From JAPPLB01 sp965208945 (GTDB lineage: Bacteria; Acidobacteriota; Terriglobia; Bryobacterales; UBA6623), in assembly GCA_965208945.1 (NCBI GenBank), contig OZ242366.1, forward strand, positions 2,356,001-2,420,000: DNA of 64,000 nucleotides, written 5' to 3'. Below are positions 18,347-25,570 of the stretch, in pieces. The notes beneath the pieces were generated by a model, which saw only the letters and a program-made list of their open reading frames with translations, did no database searches and was not told the DNA's origin. The translations under genes and the position numbers were made by a program. Position 1 is the stretch's first letter; each line of letters begins with the position of its first letter.

Positions 18347-18534
18347 AAGTCCGTGATGCTATGCGCCTGGTGGAGCAGGACGGTTGATCGCTGGTCCGCA
18401 CCTGAGGAAGCCATCGCCAGTTCCGGCATCCGAACAAGCCGGGTACCGTAACCATTGCCGGTAAGCTGAGCGACGACCTGCCTCGGGGAACTTGGGCCAG
18501 CATCATGAAGCAAGCTGGATTGAAAGGAGAATGA
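18337..18534 (+). pseudogene. hicA: HicA-type toxin, inactivated by two in-frame TGA codons
   Basis: From the ATG inside the end of element E2 the frame reads MQAKVRDAMRLVEQDG, stop, SLVRT, stop, then GSHRQFRHPNKPGTVTIAGK and an end WASIMKQAGLKGE. This is a complete HicA mRNA interferase (double-stranded-RNA-binding-like fold, catalytic His in GSHRQF) except that the Trp after DG is TGA and the Arg before GSH is TGA, both single transitions. UGA recoding is unlikely because other genes here stop at TGA. hicB follows 7 nt later and is intact. Confidence 0.85.
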
Positions 18535-18541
18535 GAAGCCA

Positions 18542-18763
18542 ATGCGATACACGATCGTGATTGAGAAATCGCCGAGGAACTACGCCGCCTACGTCCCCGA
18601 TCTGCCTGGGTGCGTCGCCACGGGTGCTTCCGAAGCGGAGGTGGTCCGCATGATCGGTGAGGCCATCCAGCTTCACATTGAGAGTTTGCGCAAGCACCGC
18701 GAGCCGGTAGCGGAACCGCGCTGCACGGCTGCTGTCGTCGATGTGGCCGCTGTTGCCGGGTGA
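18542..18763 (+). CDS. hicB: HicB-family antitoxin
   Basis: 73 residues: MRYTIVIEKSPRNYAAYVPD, then LPGCVATGASEAEVVRMIGE and AIQLHIESLRKHREPV. This is the partly degraded RNase H-like fold of HicB, which binds and blocks HicA. It has no C-terminal DNA-binding domain. A GGAGAATGAGAAGCC stretch serves as its ribosome site. Its toxin partner just upstream is dead, so this is an orphan antitoxin. Confidence 0.88.
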   Translation: MRYTIVIEKSPRNYAAYVPDLPGCVATGASEAEVVRMIGEAIQLHIESLRKHREPVAEPRCTAAVVDVAAVAG

Positions 18764-19123
18764 CTGGGCAAGCTCAGGCGAAAGCTTGGGGCGCGCCGCT
18801 GCAATGTAATTTCAGCACCATCAGGCACTCTGAGCGCTGCGGGGTTAATAGTGCTGCAATGAACCGCCGCCATCGAATCCGGGGGGTGCTGGGGGTCCAG
18901 TCGCTTTTTGAAAACGCGGTGAGCGGCCTCTGAGCGCAAGGTTTTTCGGGATCGCGTCGGACACCGCCTCAAGCGCCTAGTTCGACCTTCCCCTTCCCCA
19001 GCAGCGGCATCGTATCCATGCGCCTGGGGCCATGGCACGGTTCGACACCACCGCCCCGCTCAAGACACCGGCAGGCCAAGTCCTCACATCAGTTCAGTTG
19101 GCCATTGAGAAACCTGAGCCCTT
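18764..19123. other. Intergenic region, no gene recognised
   Basis: 360 bp between hicB and the exported protein gene ending at 19124. Only very short open frames are present (for example 31 codons from the ATG at 19031) and none resembles a known family. Confidence 0.5.
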
Positions 19124-19912
19124 CTAGCGGGCCTGCTCATCCCATCCGGCTTGTTCAGCCATTTTGCGTCTCCGATCCAGCCTCTCGCGAAGCTCCGCTC
19201 GGCGCTGTGCCTGCCGGCGCAGCAACTCGGTCGGCTTGATCTTCTCGGCTGAGCCGCGAGCGAACAGAGAAGGGTCGGCACCAAGAGTGACAGAGACCGC
19301 CGTCTGGTCGACGATTGCCCGCACTTCTCCCGATTCCTGGTTCGTGAAGGTTTGTCTATGCCGTAGAGGTAAACATCCAAGCTCAGGAGCGAACCATTTC
19401 TCATCCATCCACGACTCTGCCGGGCAGGTGCCATCGCTACATGCGGGGCGCTCCGACACATAGGTGTGCTTGACGACTCGATATCCGAGGATTGATCCAA
19501 TCGCTGGATTCGCGTTGTACAAGATCCCTTGCGGTCGATCCGTTTCACACTCGGGATTGTTCCCCAAAAAGCGCCGGTCAAGAACCAGCTGGTCACGAGT
19601 GGACAGGTCATTCTCGACAACCGCTCCCAGGCTGCCGTCGAACGAGAGAGCCATGCCATCCACCCGATTCCTGACCACGCGCTTCGTGCCACCCTTAGGG
19701 GTAGTGCGTGAATACATGCTGTTGCCATGTTCATCGAAGGCGTAGACCTGCTGGATGGCAAAACCGGTCTTCGTTGTTCCCTCGAGAACCACGGTCGCGG
19801 CAGGGGGAACCGGACCTCCTCGAAGTTGGGGTTGTGGCTGTGAGCGCCCTATCGTCCAGAAGAGTCCAGCGATGACCGCCAGAACCACTGCATAGAGCAG
19901 GTTGTGTTTCAT
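19124..19912 (-). CDS. Exported protein of unknown function, cassette member S1
   Basis: About 262 residues. An N-terminal membrane segment (YAVVLAVIAGLFWTIG) suggests export or anchoring. The body has two Cys pairs (PECETDRP; ACSDGTCPAE) and a C-terminal block WFAPELGCLPL ... FTNQESGEV ... IVDQTAVSVTLGADPSLF ... KPTELLRR shared with the proteins at 20195 and, more distantly, 23188. AGGAGG precedes a double ATG; the second (19912) has better spacing. It directly follows the Cys-rich peptide gene at 19925. I do not recognise the family; a LolA/RseB-like fold is only a guess. Confidence 0.75.
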   Translation of the reverse strand: MKHNLLYAVVLAVIAGLFWTIGRSQPQPQLRGGPVPPAATVVLEGTTKTGFAIQQVYAFDEHGNSMYSRTTPKGGTKRVVRNRVDGMALSFDGSLGAVVENDLSTRDQLVLDRRFLGNNPECETDRPQGILYNANPAIGSILGYRVVKHTYVSERPACSDGTCPAESWMDEKWFAPELGCLPLRHRQTFTNQESGEVRAIVDQTAVSVTLGADPSLFARGSAEKIKPTELLRRQAQRRAELRERLDRRRKMAEQAGWDEQAR

Positions 19913-19924
19913 CATGTCCTCCTC

Positions 19925-20164
19925 TTAATTGCACTCGTCGCAGTTCCGAAGCCAATAGAGGCCACAGTTGTCGTCGCAGCCGTACCTTTGAGTGTATATG
20001 TAGCCCCACGTCTGACCGTCCACACAGGCCGATTGACAATCCTCTTCCCAGCAGGTTTCGCCCGACAAATCATCGCAAGTAACGTCGTACCAGCACTGGG
20101 TGCTTACGAACCATGGGTACCCGGCGTTATAGTCATAGCCGCAGGATGCGGAGGCATCGTTCAA
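19925..20164 (-). CDS. Ten-cysteine peptide, second copy, signal peptide start missing
   Basis: About 79 residues, with ten Cys spaced as in the peptide at 21004 (shared: YPWF, TCDD, RYGCD, NCG, final CN). The in-frame sequence directly upstream (AQAIGTFWLGLNDASASC) matches the end of that peptide's signal sequence, but it begins straight after the TAG of the upstream gene, in the same frame. The first usable start is a TTG at 20164, after the remnant. So it is either a decayed copy, a cytoplasmic form, or made by stop-codon readthrough. It precedes the exported protein gene at 19912. Confidence 0.6.
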   Translation of the reverse strand: MNDASASCGYDYNAGYPWFVSTQCWYDVTCDDLSGETCWEEDCQSACVDGQTWGYIYTQRYGCDDNCGLYWLRNCDECN

Positions 20165-20194
20165 GCCCAGCCAAAAGGTGCCGATCGCTTGGGC

Positions 20195-20989
20195 CTAGTA
20201 GGCTCGTTCGTCCAGCCGGGCCTCTCGAGCTCGTCTGAGATTGTCCTGCAAGTGCTCGCGCATCCTCGGGTCGCGCTCAGCCTGGAGCCGCAGGAACTCG
20301 GTCGGCTTGACCCGTCTTGCGTTGTTGTGCTGGAACAGAGCGTCGTTGGTTGCTCTGGTGACGCTAACCGCTGTCTGGTCAACGACAGACTCCACAACTC
20401 CGGTTTGTTGATTCGTGAAGGTATTTCTCTCACGCAAGGGAAGGCACCCGAGGTCGGGGGCCATCCATACCTCGCCTATCAGTGACCGCGCCGCGCAAGT
20501 TCCATCAGGACATGCCGGGAACTCCGCCATGTGGACTTTCTTCACGACCTGGTAATTCAGAACCGTATTGATCGCCGGCTCATCAAAGTGCCTGGACAAT
20601 GCTGCGTTACTGCTCCTCTCGCAATCGGGATCGTTCCCCAGGTAGCGAGTGTCGAGATATCTCCTGTCACTCCTGGACAGAGGTTTCTCGATGACGGTTC
20701 CTAGGGTGTCGTTGAAAGCCTGGTCTACGCCGGTCTCCCGGTTCTTGACCCGACGCATCGTTCCGGCCCCCTGAATCGTGCGTGAGAATACGCTGTTGCC
20801 CTTGGCGTCATAGGCGTACACCTGCTGGATGGCTATGCCGGAAGCCGTCCTTCTCTCGAAAACCACGGTGGCGGCTTCCGGCGCCGGACCTCCTCTGGTC
20901 TGCGGGTGTGTGTACCCGATGCTCCAGAAGACCCCTCCGACAACGGCGACGATCGCCAGGTAAAGCACGTTTCGTTCTGGTTTTGGCAT
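20195..20989 (-). CDS. Exported protein of unknown function, cassette member S2
   Basis: 264 residues from the ATG at 20989, chosen because GGAGG lies 11 nt upstream. The membrane segment VLYLAIVAVVGGVFWSIGY is followed by AATVVFERR, IQQVYAYDAKGNSVFSRT, a PDCERSS Cys, PACPDGTC, and the C-terminal VWMAPDLGCLPLRERNTFTN plus VVDQTAVSVT and KPTEFLRLQAER. Clearly a paralogue of the product of 19124, less so of 23188. It sits 14 nt after the ten-cysteine peptide gene at 21004. Function unknown. Confidence 0.78.
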   Translation of the reverse strand: MPKPERNVLYLAIVAVVGGVFWSIGYTHPQTRGGPAPEAATVVFERRTASGIAIQQVYAYDAKGNSVFSRTIQGAGTMRRVKNRETGVDQAFNDTLGTVIEKPLSRSDRRYLDTRYLGNDPDCERSSNAALSRHFDEPAINTVLNYQVVKKVHMAEFPACPDGTCAARSLIGEVWMAPDLGCLPLRERNTFTNQQTGVVESVVDQTAVSVTRATNDALFQHNNARRVKPTEFLRLQAERDPRMREHLQDNLRRAREARLDERAY

Positions 20990-21003
20990 GGTCTCTTTCC
21001 TCC

Positions 21004-21330
21004 CTAGTTGCACGAGGCGCAGTACTCGATCTGGCCGCAGTTGTTGTCACATCCGTATTGCTGGGTACGCGTTGGACCCGTGTTTTGCCCGTCGGTGCAG
21101 CCCTTGGAGCAGGTTTCCGTCCAACAGGGAAATCCGCCCACGTCGTCGCATGATGTGCTGGGAGGACACCAATAACCGAAGAACCACGGGTAGTTGCCGT
21201 TGTAGTCCCAATTGCACGCCTCGGCTTCGGCTGACCCCATCCAAAAAGCGCCTGCCGCCACGGCGATCAGCAATAAAATTCGCAAAGCATGTGGGTACTT
21301 CCGATGTGTCTCACTCAGCATCTTTTCCAT
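21004..21330 (-). CDS. Secreted ten-cysteine peptide, cassette member
   Basis: 108 residues: a signal peptide (LRILLLIAVAAGAFWMG, likely cut after AEAEA) and a mature part of about 70 residues with ten Cys, enough for five disulfides. Aromatic and Asp/Asn-rich spacing (CNWDYNGNYPWFFGYWC, TSCDDVGGFPC, RTQQYGCDNNCG, CASCN). Start ATG has GGAGGG upstream. First gene after the sigma-like promoter motif at 21398-21427 and followed by the exported protein S2. No known family recognised. Confidence 0.75.
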   Translation of the reverse strand: MEKMLSETHRKYPHALRILLLIAVAAGAFWMGSAEAEACNWDYNGNYPWFFGYWCPPSTSCDDVGGFPCWTETCSKGCTDGQNTGPTRTQQYGCDNNCGQIEYCASCN

Positions 21331-21397
21331 GTCGCCCTCCGTCGCAGAGTGGGGTCATCCCGTACCTGATCCGTCCGGATCAACGCTGCTATCCGAT

Positions 21398-21427
21398 ATA
21401 ACGTTCGAAATCGCAATCGGTGACAAC
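21398..21427 (-). promoter_or_regulatory. Candidate ECF sigma-dependent promoter, locus A
   Basis: Minus strand: AAAAAAGTTGTCACC (the nine-base GTTGTCACC at 21427-21419), 15 nt, then CGTTAT (21403-21398). The same arrangement with the same 15-nt spacing (GTTGTGACC ... CGTTCT) occurs before the homologous peptide gene at 24323. ECF sigma factors typically recognise such a paired motif. It points to the 21330-19124 operon and lies between the sigma factor gene and its likely targets. Confidence 0.6.
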
Positions 21428-21540
21428 TTTTTTACACCCGCGCCAAAAAGATTGCCGATAGCGCCGTCCGTCGGCGAAGACAGGGGCTCTTCAGGTCGGA
21501 GCAGCCTCCGATCATGAGCCTGTCCCGGCGTGGTGCGGTT

Positions 21541-22119
21541 TCAGGGCGCCGCCTTTCCGGTGCGAGCGTCGATACGCCGCTGGATCATTCGAACCGCTCG
21601 CTTCAGCCGGGTCTTGACCAATGAAGAGGAGACATGCAGGCGCTGCGCCGTCTGGTCAGTGGAGAGCCCATGCTGCAGTCGCAACTCGACAACCTGGCGG
21701 TAGGTTTCCGGGAGAAGCGAGATGATCTCCCGCAGCAGGGCCAGGAGCTGTTTTTCCTGGGCCAGAGCTTCCGGGGTACGGCTTGGAGCTTCCATTTCCG
21801 GGAGGGGGAGGGGAACTTCTTTGTGACGGAAGCGCCGGCGACGAACGTCCCTGGCGGCGTTGGCGACGATCGTGCTCACCCAGGGGCAAGCCTTGGGACC
21901 GTTGAAGCAGGCATGGTTGACGGCCTGCAGGATCTTGATCCAACTGTCCTGAAGGGCGTCTTCAGCGAGCCGGTCGTCCCCGGCAATCCGCTTGGCGAGG
22001 GGGAAGAAGCGTTCAGAGCAACAGGCGATCCATTTTTCCTGGTCCCCTTCCAGCAGGGCGCAAACCCCGGCGGACCGCTTGAGGGCGGGGCGGTTCAGAA
22101 TGTGCAAACCCTGGGGCAT
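21541..22119 (-). CDS. ECF-type RNA polymerase sigma factor, locus A
   Basis: 192 residues. Region 2 (AKRIAGDDRLAEDALQDSWI, then WVSTIVANAARDVRRRR) and region 4 (EIISLLPETYRQVVELRLQH, GLSTDQTAQRLHVSSSLVKT, RLKRAVRMI) with a linker between and no region 3. No anti-sigma gene is visible. The downstream genes encode secreted cysteine-rich peptides and exported proteins, with a shared promoter motif in front, so the sigma factor probably controls them. Its N-terminal half is nearly identical at DNA level to the factor at 24403. Confidence 0.88.
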   Translation of the reverse strand: MPQGLHILNRPALKRSAGVCALLEGDQEKWIACCSERFFPLAKRIAGDDRLAEDALQDSWIKILQAVNHACFNGPKACPWVSTIVANAARDVRRRRFRHKEVPLPLPEMEAPSRTPEALAQEKQLLALLREIISLLPETYRQVVELRLQHGLSTDQTAQRLHVSSSLVKTRLKRAVRMIQRRIDARTGKAAP

Positions 22120-22339
22120 GAGTAAGCCCTCGACAGCACATCCGATACTGTGTTAGCAACCATTACATCACATTTCCGTGACCCTATTGTGACTTTTAAG
22201 GTTATAGTATGAATTTATAGTGAACTTTACGGTTTTTCCGCCAGCGAATTGATACCGTGTTGTGGGGCCTTCTGACAGGGTCTCTGGCGGCGGGGTCACT
22301 GTTCAGCGGACAACTCCTCACATCCCGCCGCCTCCCCTC

Positions 22340-22531
22340 ATGAAATTGCTCGGTGACCTCCGCTACATGGTGATTGACGTGTTCGAGAGCGACCGTGGCA
22401 GTTTGGTCGCGGCGATCATCTTCCTCGCCAGCTGGGGCTCGCTGGCCATGTGGTTCTTACTGTGGGGCATCTTTCTCGGGTGGATTCCCGCGGCGGTCAT
22501 AGCGATCTACATCGGCTACCGTTGCCGCTGA
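22340..22531 (+). CDS. Possible small membrane protein
   Basis: 63 residues: MKLLGDLRYMVIDVFESDRG followed by a hydrophobic segment with SWGSLAMWFLLWGIFLGWIP and a second, AAVIAIYIGY. Open on the plus strand within the duplicated segment. In copy B the equivalent lost the hydrophobic centre and has a frameshift at its start, so it is not under strong constraint there. No ribosome site is evident. Could be a chance frame. Confidence 0.35.
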   Translation: MKLLGDLRYMVIDVFESDRGSLVAAIIFLASWGSLAMWFLLWGIFLGWIPAAVIAIYIGYRCR

Positions 22532-22538
22532 TGAAAGA

Positions 22539-22722
22539 CTGAGCCGCGCGGCCCTGGTGGGCGAGCTTGGCGAAGGTTCTCTGGAAATCGTGCAGGGTGA
22601 TTTTCCCCAGGACGGCCTTACGGGCGTAGGAGACGACCGTCTCAAACACCGCCTGAGCTGTGATCGAATCGGGCTTGAACCGTCCGGCCTTGTCCGCATG
22701 CCGCCGATCCGGACCGCCGCCG
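22539..22722 (-). pseudogene. Tyrosine recombinase (integrase) remnant, copy A
   Basis: Reverse strand reads ADKAGRFKPDSITAQAVFET, VVSYARKAVLGKITLHDFQR and TFAKLAHQGRAAQ. This corresponds to the part of a phage-type integrase just before and around the HxxR box (usually KITPHDLRRTFAKL). The first catalytic Arg and the C-terminal Tyr region are missing, so it cannot work. Its partner lies at 25320-25500. Confidence 0.7.
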
Positions 22723-23127
22723 ATCCGGGCCCGGTCAGTTGTGGCGCAAGTGACCGTTCAGAGGGGATTCTCTGGTAGCACCACGAATCGATGTATCCGG
22801 GCGGTGAAAGCGGCGGATTCAGTACCGGCGATCTGCGCGCAGCTGTAGGGGCAGCCCTCCGGGAGCAGTTGATCCCACAGCCCGACTCTCCCTCGCGGCG
22901 GGGCCTTCAGATGCCTGAAACCAGCTCCAGGTAGTCAATCGCCCGCGGTCGCTCCCAGCACCAACATTCAAAGACGGCCGCTACCGACATCTCCAACAGG
23001 CTCGGGATCTTCCTAGTCTTCTGCTCAATGACGCGTCGGCTCTGCCACAGCTCGCGCTGGCAGCGATTGCGGGTGTGCTGAGTAGCCAGCAGGCCGTACT
23101 CCAGCAGCATCTCAATCTCAAGAGAAA
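22723..23127. other. Intergenic region with one doubtful open frame
   Basis: 400 bp. A minus-strand frame ends at 22907 and could start near 23112 (MLLEYGLLATQHTRNRC, ending DYLELVSGI), rich in Trp, Cys and Arg. It lies after a terminator, lacks a convincing ribosome site and resembles nothing I recognise. Confidence 0.35.
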
Positions 23128-23157
23128 CCGGGGGCCGATCACACAATCGGCCCCCGG
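23128..23157 (-). terminator. Strong hairpin after the locus B cassette
   Basis: A perfect 12-bp stem CCGGGGGCCGAT / ATCGGCCCCCGG with a 6-nt loop, 30 nt after the stop of the 23188 gene. On the minus strand it is followed by TTTCTCTT, so it is a likely intrinsic terminator of the locus B operon. Confidence 0.7.
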
Positions 23158-23187
23158 CTGCAAAACCCGAAACCATACCAGGATCGT

Positions 23188-23991
23188 CTAAGGAGTGTTG
23201 ATAGGGACGGGTTCGCCCCGTGCAATGCGGTAAGCTGCGTCGACCGCTGTCATGTCGCACTGGTCCTCGGTGCTCAAAGAGAAGCGGCGGGCGTATTCCG
23301 CTTGCACTTCGCTCGGCGATCGCTCCACGTAATGCACAGGGACATCGAACAGGCTGCTATCCGGTTCCCCCAGTTCGACCGACGAAACGACAATCTCCTC
23401 AAGCACGAAGAAAGGCCCGTTATTGACAGCCCCCAGGTTCCTGATCTTCAGCGGGTCACAGTTCAGCGCCGGAGCGAGCCATGCTTCGACCCTCACCTTC
23501 CGCTTACCCGTTGATGGAAAGTCCCTCACGATCTTCCGCACCTCGAAACCGAGCAGTTCGCTCCGTTCGGCAGTAGCGGGAATGTCAGCGCAGTTGCCCC
23601 CAGGCCCTCGATCGATAAAGGGCATCTTTGAACGGCTCGTGTTCAAGGGATAGGTGGTCTTGGATGCGGTGTCCTCATCGAGCGAGACCCTTTGCCCGGT
23701 CGCGACATCGATGACAACGCGGGATCGACGCAGGGAAGGACGGACATTGCCATCGGGTCCGATAAAGGATGGCAGCGCCCTTTCCATGATATGCGACCCG
23801 TCGCGGCGGGCCGCCCGTTTGCCAACATCAACTTCAAGGACTTTCCCCGTAGACGCACTGTATTTCGTGTGCGCGGTGGTCGCGGTGTAAGACGTCCATA
23901 CCTTCGCCGCGGCGATCGCTTCGACTCCCATGCGGGTCGCAACGATTGTGAGACCTGTGAATACAGCGAATAGAATCATCTTCTTGAACAT
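23188..23991 (-). CDS. Exported protein of unknown function, cassette member S3
   Basis: 267 residues with an N-terminal signal (MILFAVFTGLTIVATRMGVE). Diverged from S1 and S2 but keeps the late block VEAWLAPALNCDPL, a VVSSVELGEPDSSLF stretch equivalent to VDQTAVSVTLGADPSLF, and the PSEVQAEYARR equivalent to PTELLRRQAQR. GAGGAGGGATAAAAAC precedes the ATG. It follows the ten-cysteine peptide gene by 44 nt. Function unknown. Confidence 0.75.
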   Translation of the reverse strand: MFKKMILFAVFTGLTIVATRMGVEAIAAAKVWTSYTATTAHTKYSASTGKVLEVDVGKRAARRDGSHIMERALPSFIGPDGNVRPSLRRSRVVIDVATGQRVSLDEDTASKTTYPLNTSRSKMPFIDRGPGGNCADIPATAERSELLGFEVRKIVRDFPSTGKRKVRVEAWLAPALNCDPLKIRNLGAVNNGPFFVLEEIVVSSVELGEPDSSLFDVPVHYVERSPSEVQAEYARRFSLSTEDQCDMTAVDAAYRIARGEPVPINTP

Positions 23992-24035
23992 GTTTTTATC
24001 CCTCCTCTGGTAAAGATTTCTCTACCGCTCGAGCT

Positions 24036-24323
24036 CTACCCGACGCATTCGGACCCCCAGCATCCGTTGGTCGAAGCACATGAGCCGGAACAGAACTCGA
24101 TCCAGCCGGTGCAGGTATCGTCTTCGCAGTAATCGTACTCGCAAACATCTCCGCCGCAGTCATCGGAGTCGTACCAACACGAGTAATACTGGCGGTGGTA
24201 GAAGTTAGCCGAACCGTCCGAGCAGTCAGCCTGCACGGTCGGTGGCAGGAACACCGCTGTGAACGTTGCAACGAACACAAGCCACAGCGCAAAGCCAAGC
24301 TTGAACAGAGTGGATTTCGTCAT
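24036..24323 (-). CDS. Secreted ten-cysteine peptide, locus B
   Basis: 95 residues from the ATG at 24323 (GGAAGGAGATTGCGCG upstream). Signal peptide LFKLGFALWLVFVATFTAVF, likely cut near VQA; mature part of about 62 residues with ten Cys, many Asp and Tyr (CWYDSDDCGGDVCEYDYC). The Cys count equals that of the two peptides in locus A but the spacing differs, so it is a divergent member. It is the first gene after sigma factor B and the motif at 24380-24409. Confidence 0.75.
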   Translation of the reverse strand: MTKSTLFKLGFALWLVFVATFTAVFLPPTVQADCSDGSANFYHRQYYSCWYDSDDCGGDVCEYDYCEDDTCTGWIEFCSGSCASTNGCWGSECVG

Positions 24324-24379
24324 CGCGCAATCTCCTTCCTTACCAAACCAGTTCCGAGTGGAACTACCCTCCACCCAGT

Positions 24380-24409
24380 AGAACGTCCGCAACTGCGAAC
24401 GGTCACAAC
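24380..24409 (-). promoter_or_regulatory. Candidate ECF sigma-dependent promoter, locus B
   Basis: Minus strand: AAAAAAGTTGTGACC (GTTGTGACC at 24409-24401), 15 nt, CGTTCT (24385-24380). It matches the locus A motif in both boxes and spacing. The upstream box overlaps the last codons and stop of sigma factor B (AAA AAG TTG TGA), so the sigma gene's end doubles as promoter DNA. Confidence 0.6.
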
Positions 24410-24978
24410 TTTTTTGTCGATCGCATCCGAGCGTCGATGCGCCGCTGGATCAAGCGAACGGCTCGGCTCAGCCGAGTCGTGACCTGCGAACGGGAGATAT
24501 CAAGGCGCTGAGCCGTCTGGTCGGTCGAAAGACCCTTGTACAGCCGTAACTCGACCACCTGGAGGTAGGTCTGAGGAAGGAGCGAGATGATTTCCCTCAG
24601 CATGACGAGGAGTTGCCGTTCCTGGGCGAGAGCTTCCGGACTCTGGCCCGGATCCACTGCGTCGGTGAGCGATACTTCTTCGTGACGGGTGCGCCGCCGC
24701 CGAATATCCCTGGCGGCGTTGGCGACGATCGTGCTCACCCAGGAACAAGCCTTGGGGCCGTTGAAGCAGGCATGGTTGACGGCCTGCAGGATCTTGATCC
24801 AACTGATCTGGAGGGCATCTTCAGCGAGGAGGTCGTCCCCGGCAATCCGCTTGGCGAGGGGGAAGAAGCGTTCAGAACAACAGGCGATCCATTTTTCCTG
24901 GTCCCCTTCCAGCAGGGCGCAAACCCCGGCGGACCGCTTGAGAGCGGGGCGGTTCAGAATGTGCAAATCCTGGGGCAT
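24403..24978 (-). CDS. ECF-type RNA polymerase sigma factor, locus B
   Basis: 191 residues from the ATG at 24978. Nearly identical to the locus A factor over residues 1-100 (region 2: AKRIAGDDLLAEDALQISWI), diverging in the linker and region 4 (EIISLLPQTYLQVVELRL, GLSTDQTAQRLDISRSQVTT). The DNA-recognition helix of region 4 differs (SSSLVKTRLKR against SRSQVTTRLSR), although the putative target motifs are similar. No anti-sigma gene nearby. Confidence 0.87.
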   Translation of the reverse strand: MPQDLHILNRPALKRSAGVCALLEGDQEKWIACCSERFFPLAKRIAGDDLLAEDALQISWIKILQAVNHACFNGPKACSWVSTIVANAARDIRRRRTRHEEVSLTDAVDPGQSPEALAQERQLLVMLREIISLLPQTYLQVVELRLYKGLSTDQTAQRLDISRSQVTTRLSRAVRLIQRRIDARMRSTKKL

Positions 24979-25560
24979 GAGCAAGCCCTCGACGGCACAT
25001 CCGATACTGCGTCAGCAACCATTGCATCACATTATCGTGATCTCTTTATAACCTTTAAGGCCATGATAGTGACTTTATAGTGAACTTTATGGTTTTTCAG
25101 CCTGCGATTTGATAAAAAGGTGCAGGGTGTTGTGGGGTTCTCTGACAGGGACTCTGGTGGCGGGGGTCACTGTTCAGCGGACAACTCCTCACATACCGCC
25201 CCCCTCATGAATTGATCACCGACCTCCGCTACATGGTGATTGACGTGTTCGAGAGCGACCGTGACAGTTTGGTCGCGGCGATCAAAGCCGTCTACATCGG
25301 CTACCTTTGCCGCTGATGGGGGACTGAGTCGCGCGACCCTGGTGGACGAGCTTGGCGAAGATTCTCCGAAAATCGTGCAGGGTGATTTTCCCCAGGCCGG
25401 CCTTACAGGCGTAGGAGACGACCGTCTCAAACATCCCTTAGCTGTGATCGAACCGGGCTTGACCCGTCCGGCCCTGTCCGCATGCCGCAGCTCCGGCCCG
25501 GAGTCGGTCCGGACCGTCGCCGATCCGGGCCCGGTCAGTTGTGGCGAAATGGACCGATCC
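24702..25560. repeat. Duplicated segment, copy B (pairs with 21845-22770)
   Basis: Direct repeat of copy A, about 2.86 kb away. Copy B has lost part of the small plus-strand frame (from GCGATCA straight to AAGCCGTCTACATCGG) and carries a stop in the recombinase remnant (ACAGCTAAGGGATG where A has ACAGCTCAGGCGGTG), so it is the more decayed copy outside the sigma gene. Confidence 0.8.
25320..25500 (-). pseudogene. Tyrosine recombinase remnant, copy B
   Basis: Reverse strand reads MFETVVSYACKAGLGKITLH, DFRRIFAKLVHQGRATQ. Same fragment as at 22539 but with an in-frame stop and substitutions. Near the HxxR box of integrases; no catalytic Tyr region remains. Confidence 0.65.
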
Positions 25561-25570
25561 GGCCGCCAGA

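Larger units (their letters stand above)
21845..22770. repeat. Duplicated segment, copy A (pairs with 24702-25560)
   Basis: The first half of the sigma gene, its AT-rich upstream region, a short membrane-protein frame and a recombinase remnant recur in the same order and orientation at 24702-25560 with few differences (for example the stretch GCATGGTTGACGGCCTGCAG and the run GTTCAGCGGACAACTCCTCA). The AT-rich part, 22140-22250, has several TATA-like words and probably holds the sigma gene's own promoter. Confidence 0.8.

Noticed and set aside
18337..18534. UGA read as an amino acid in hicA
   Set aside because: Many genes in the window end at TGA with the next gene overlapping, so TGA is a normal stop; the two changes look like mutations.
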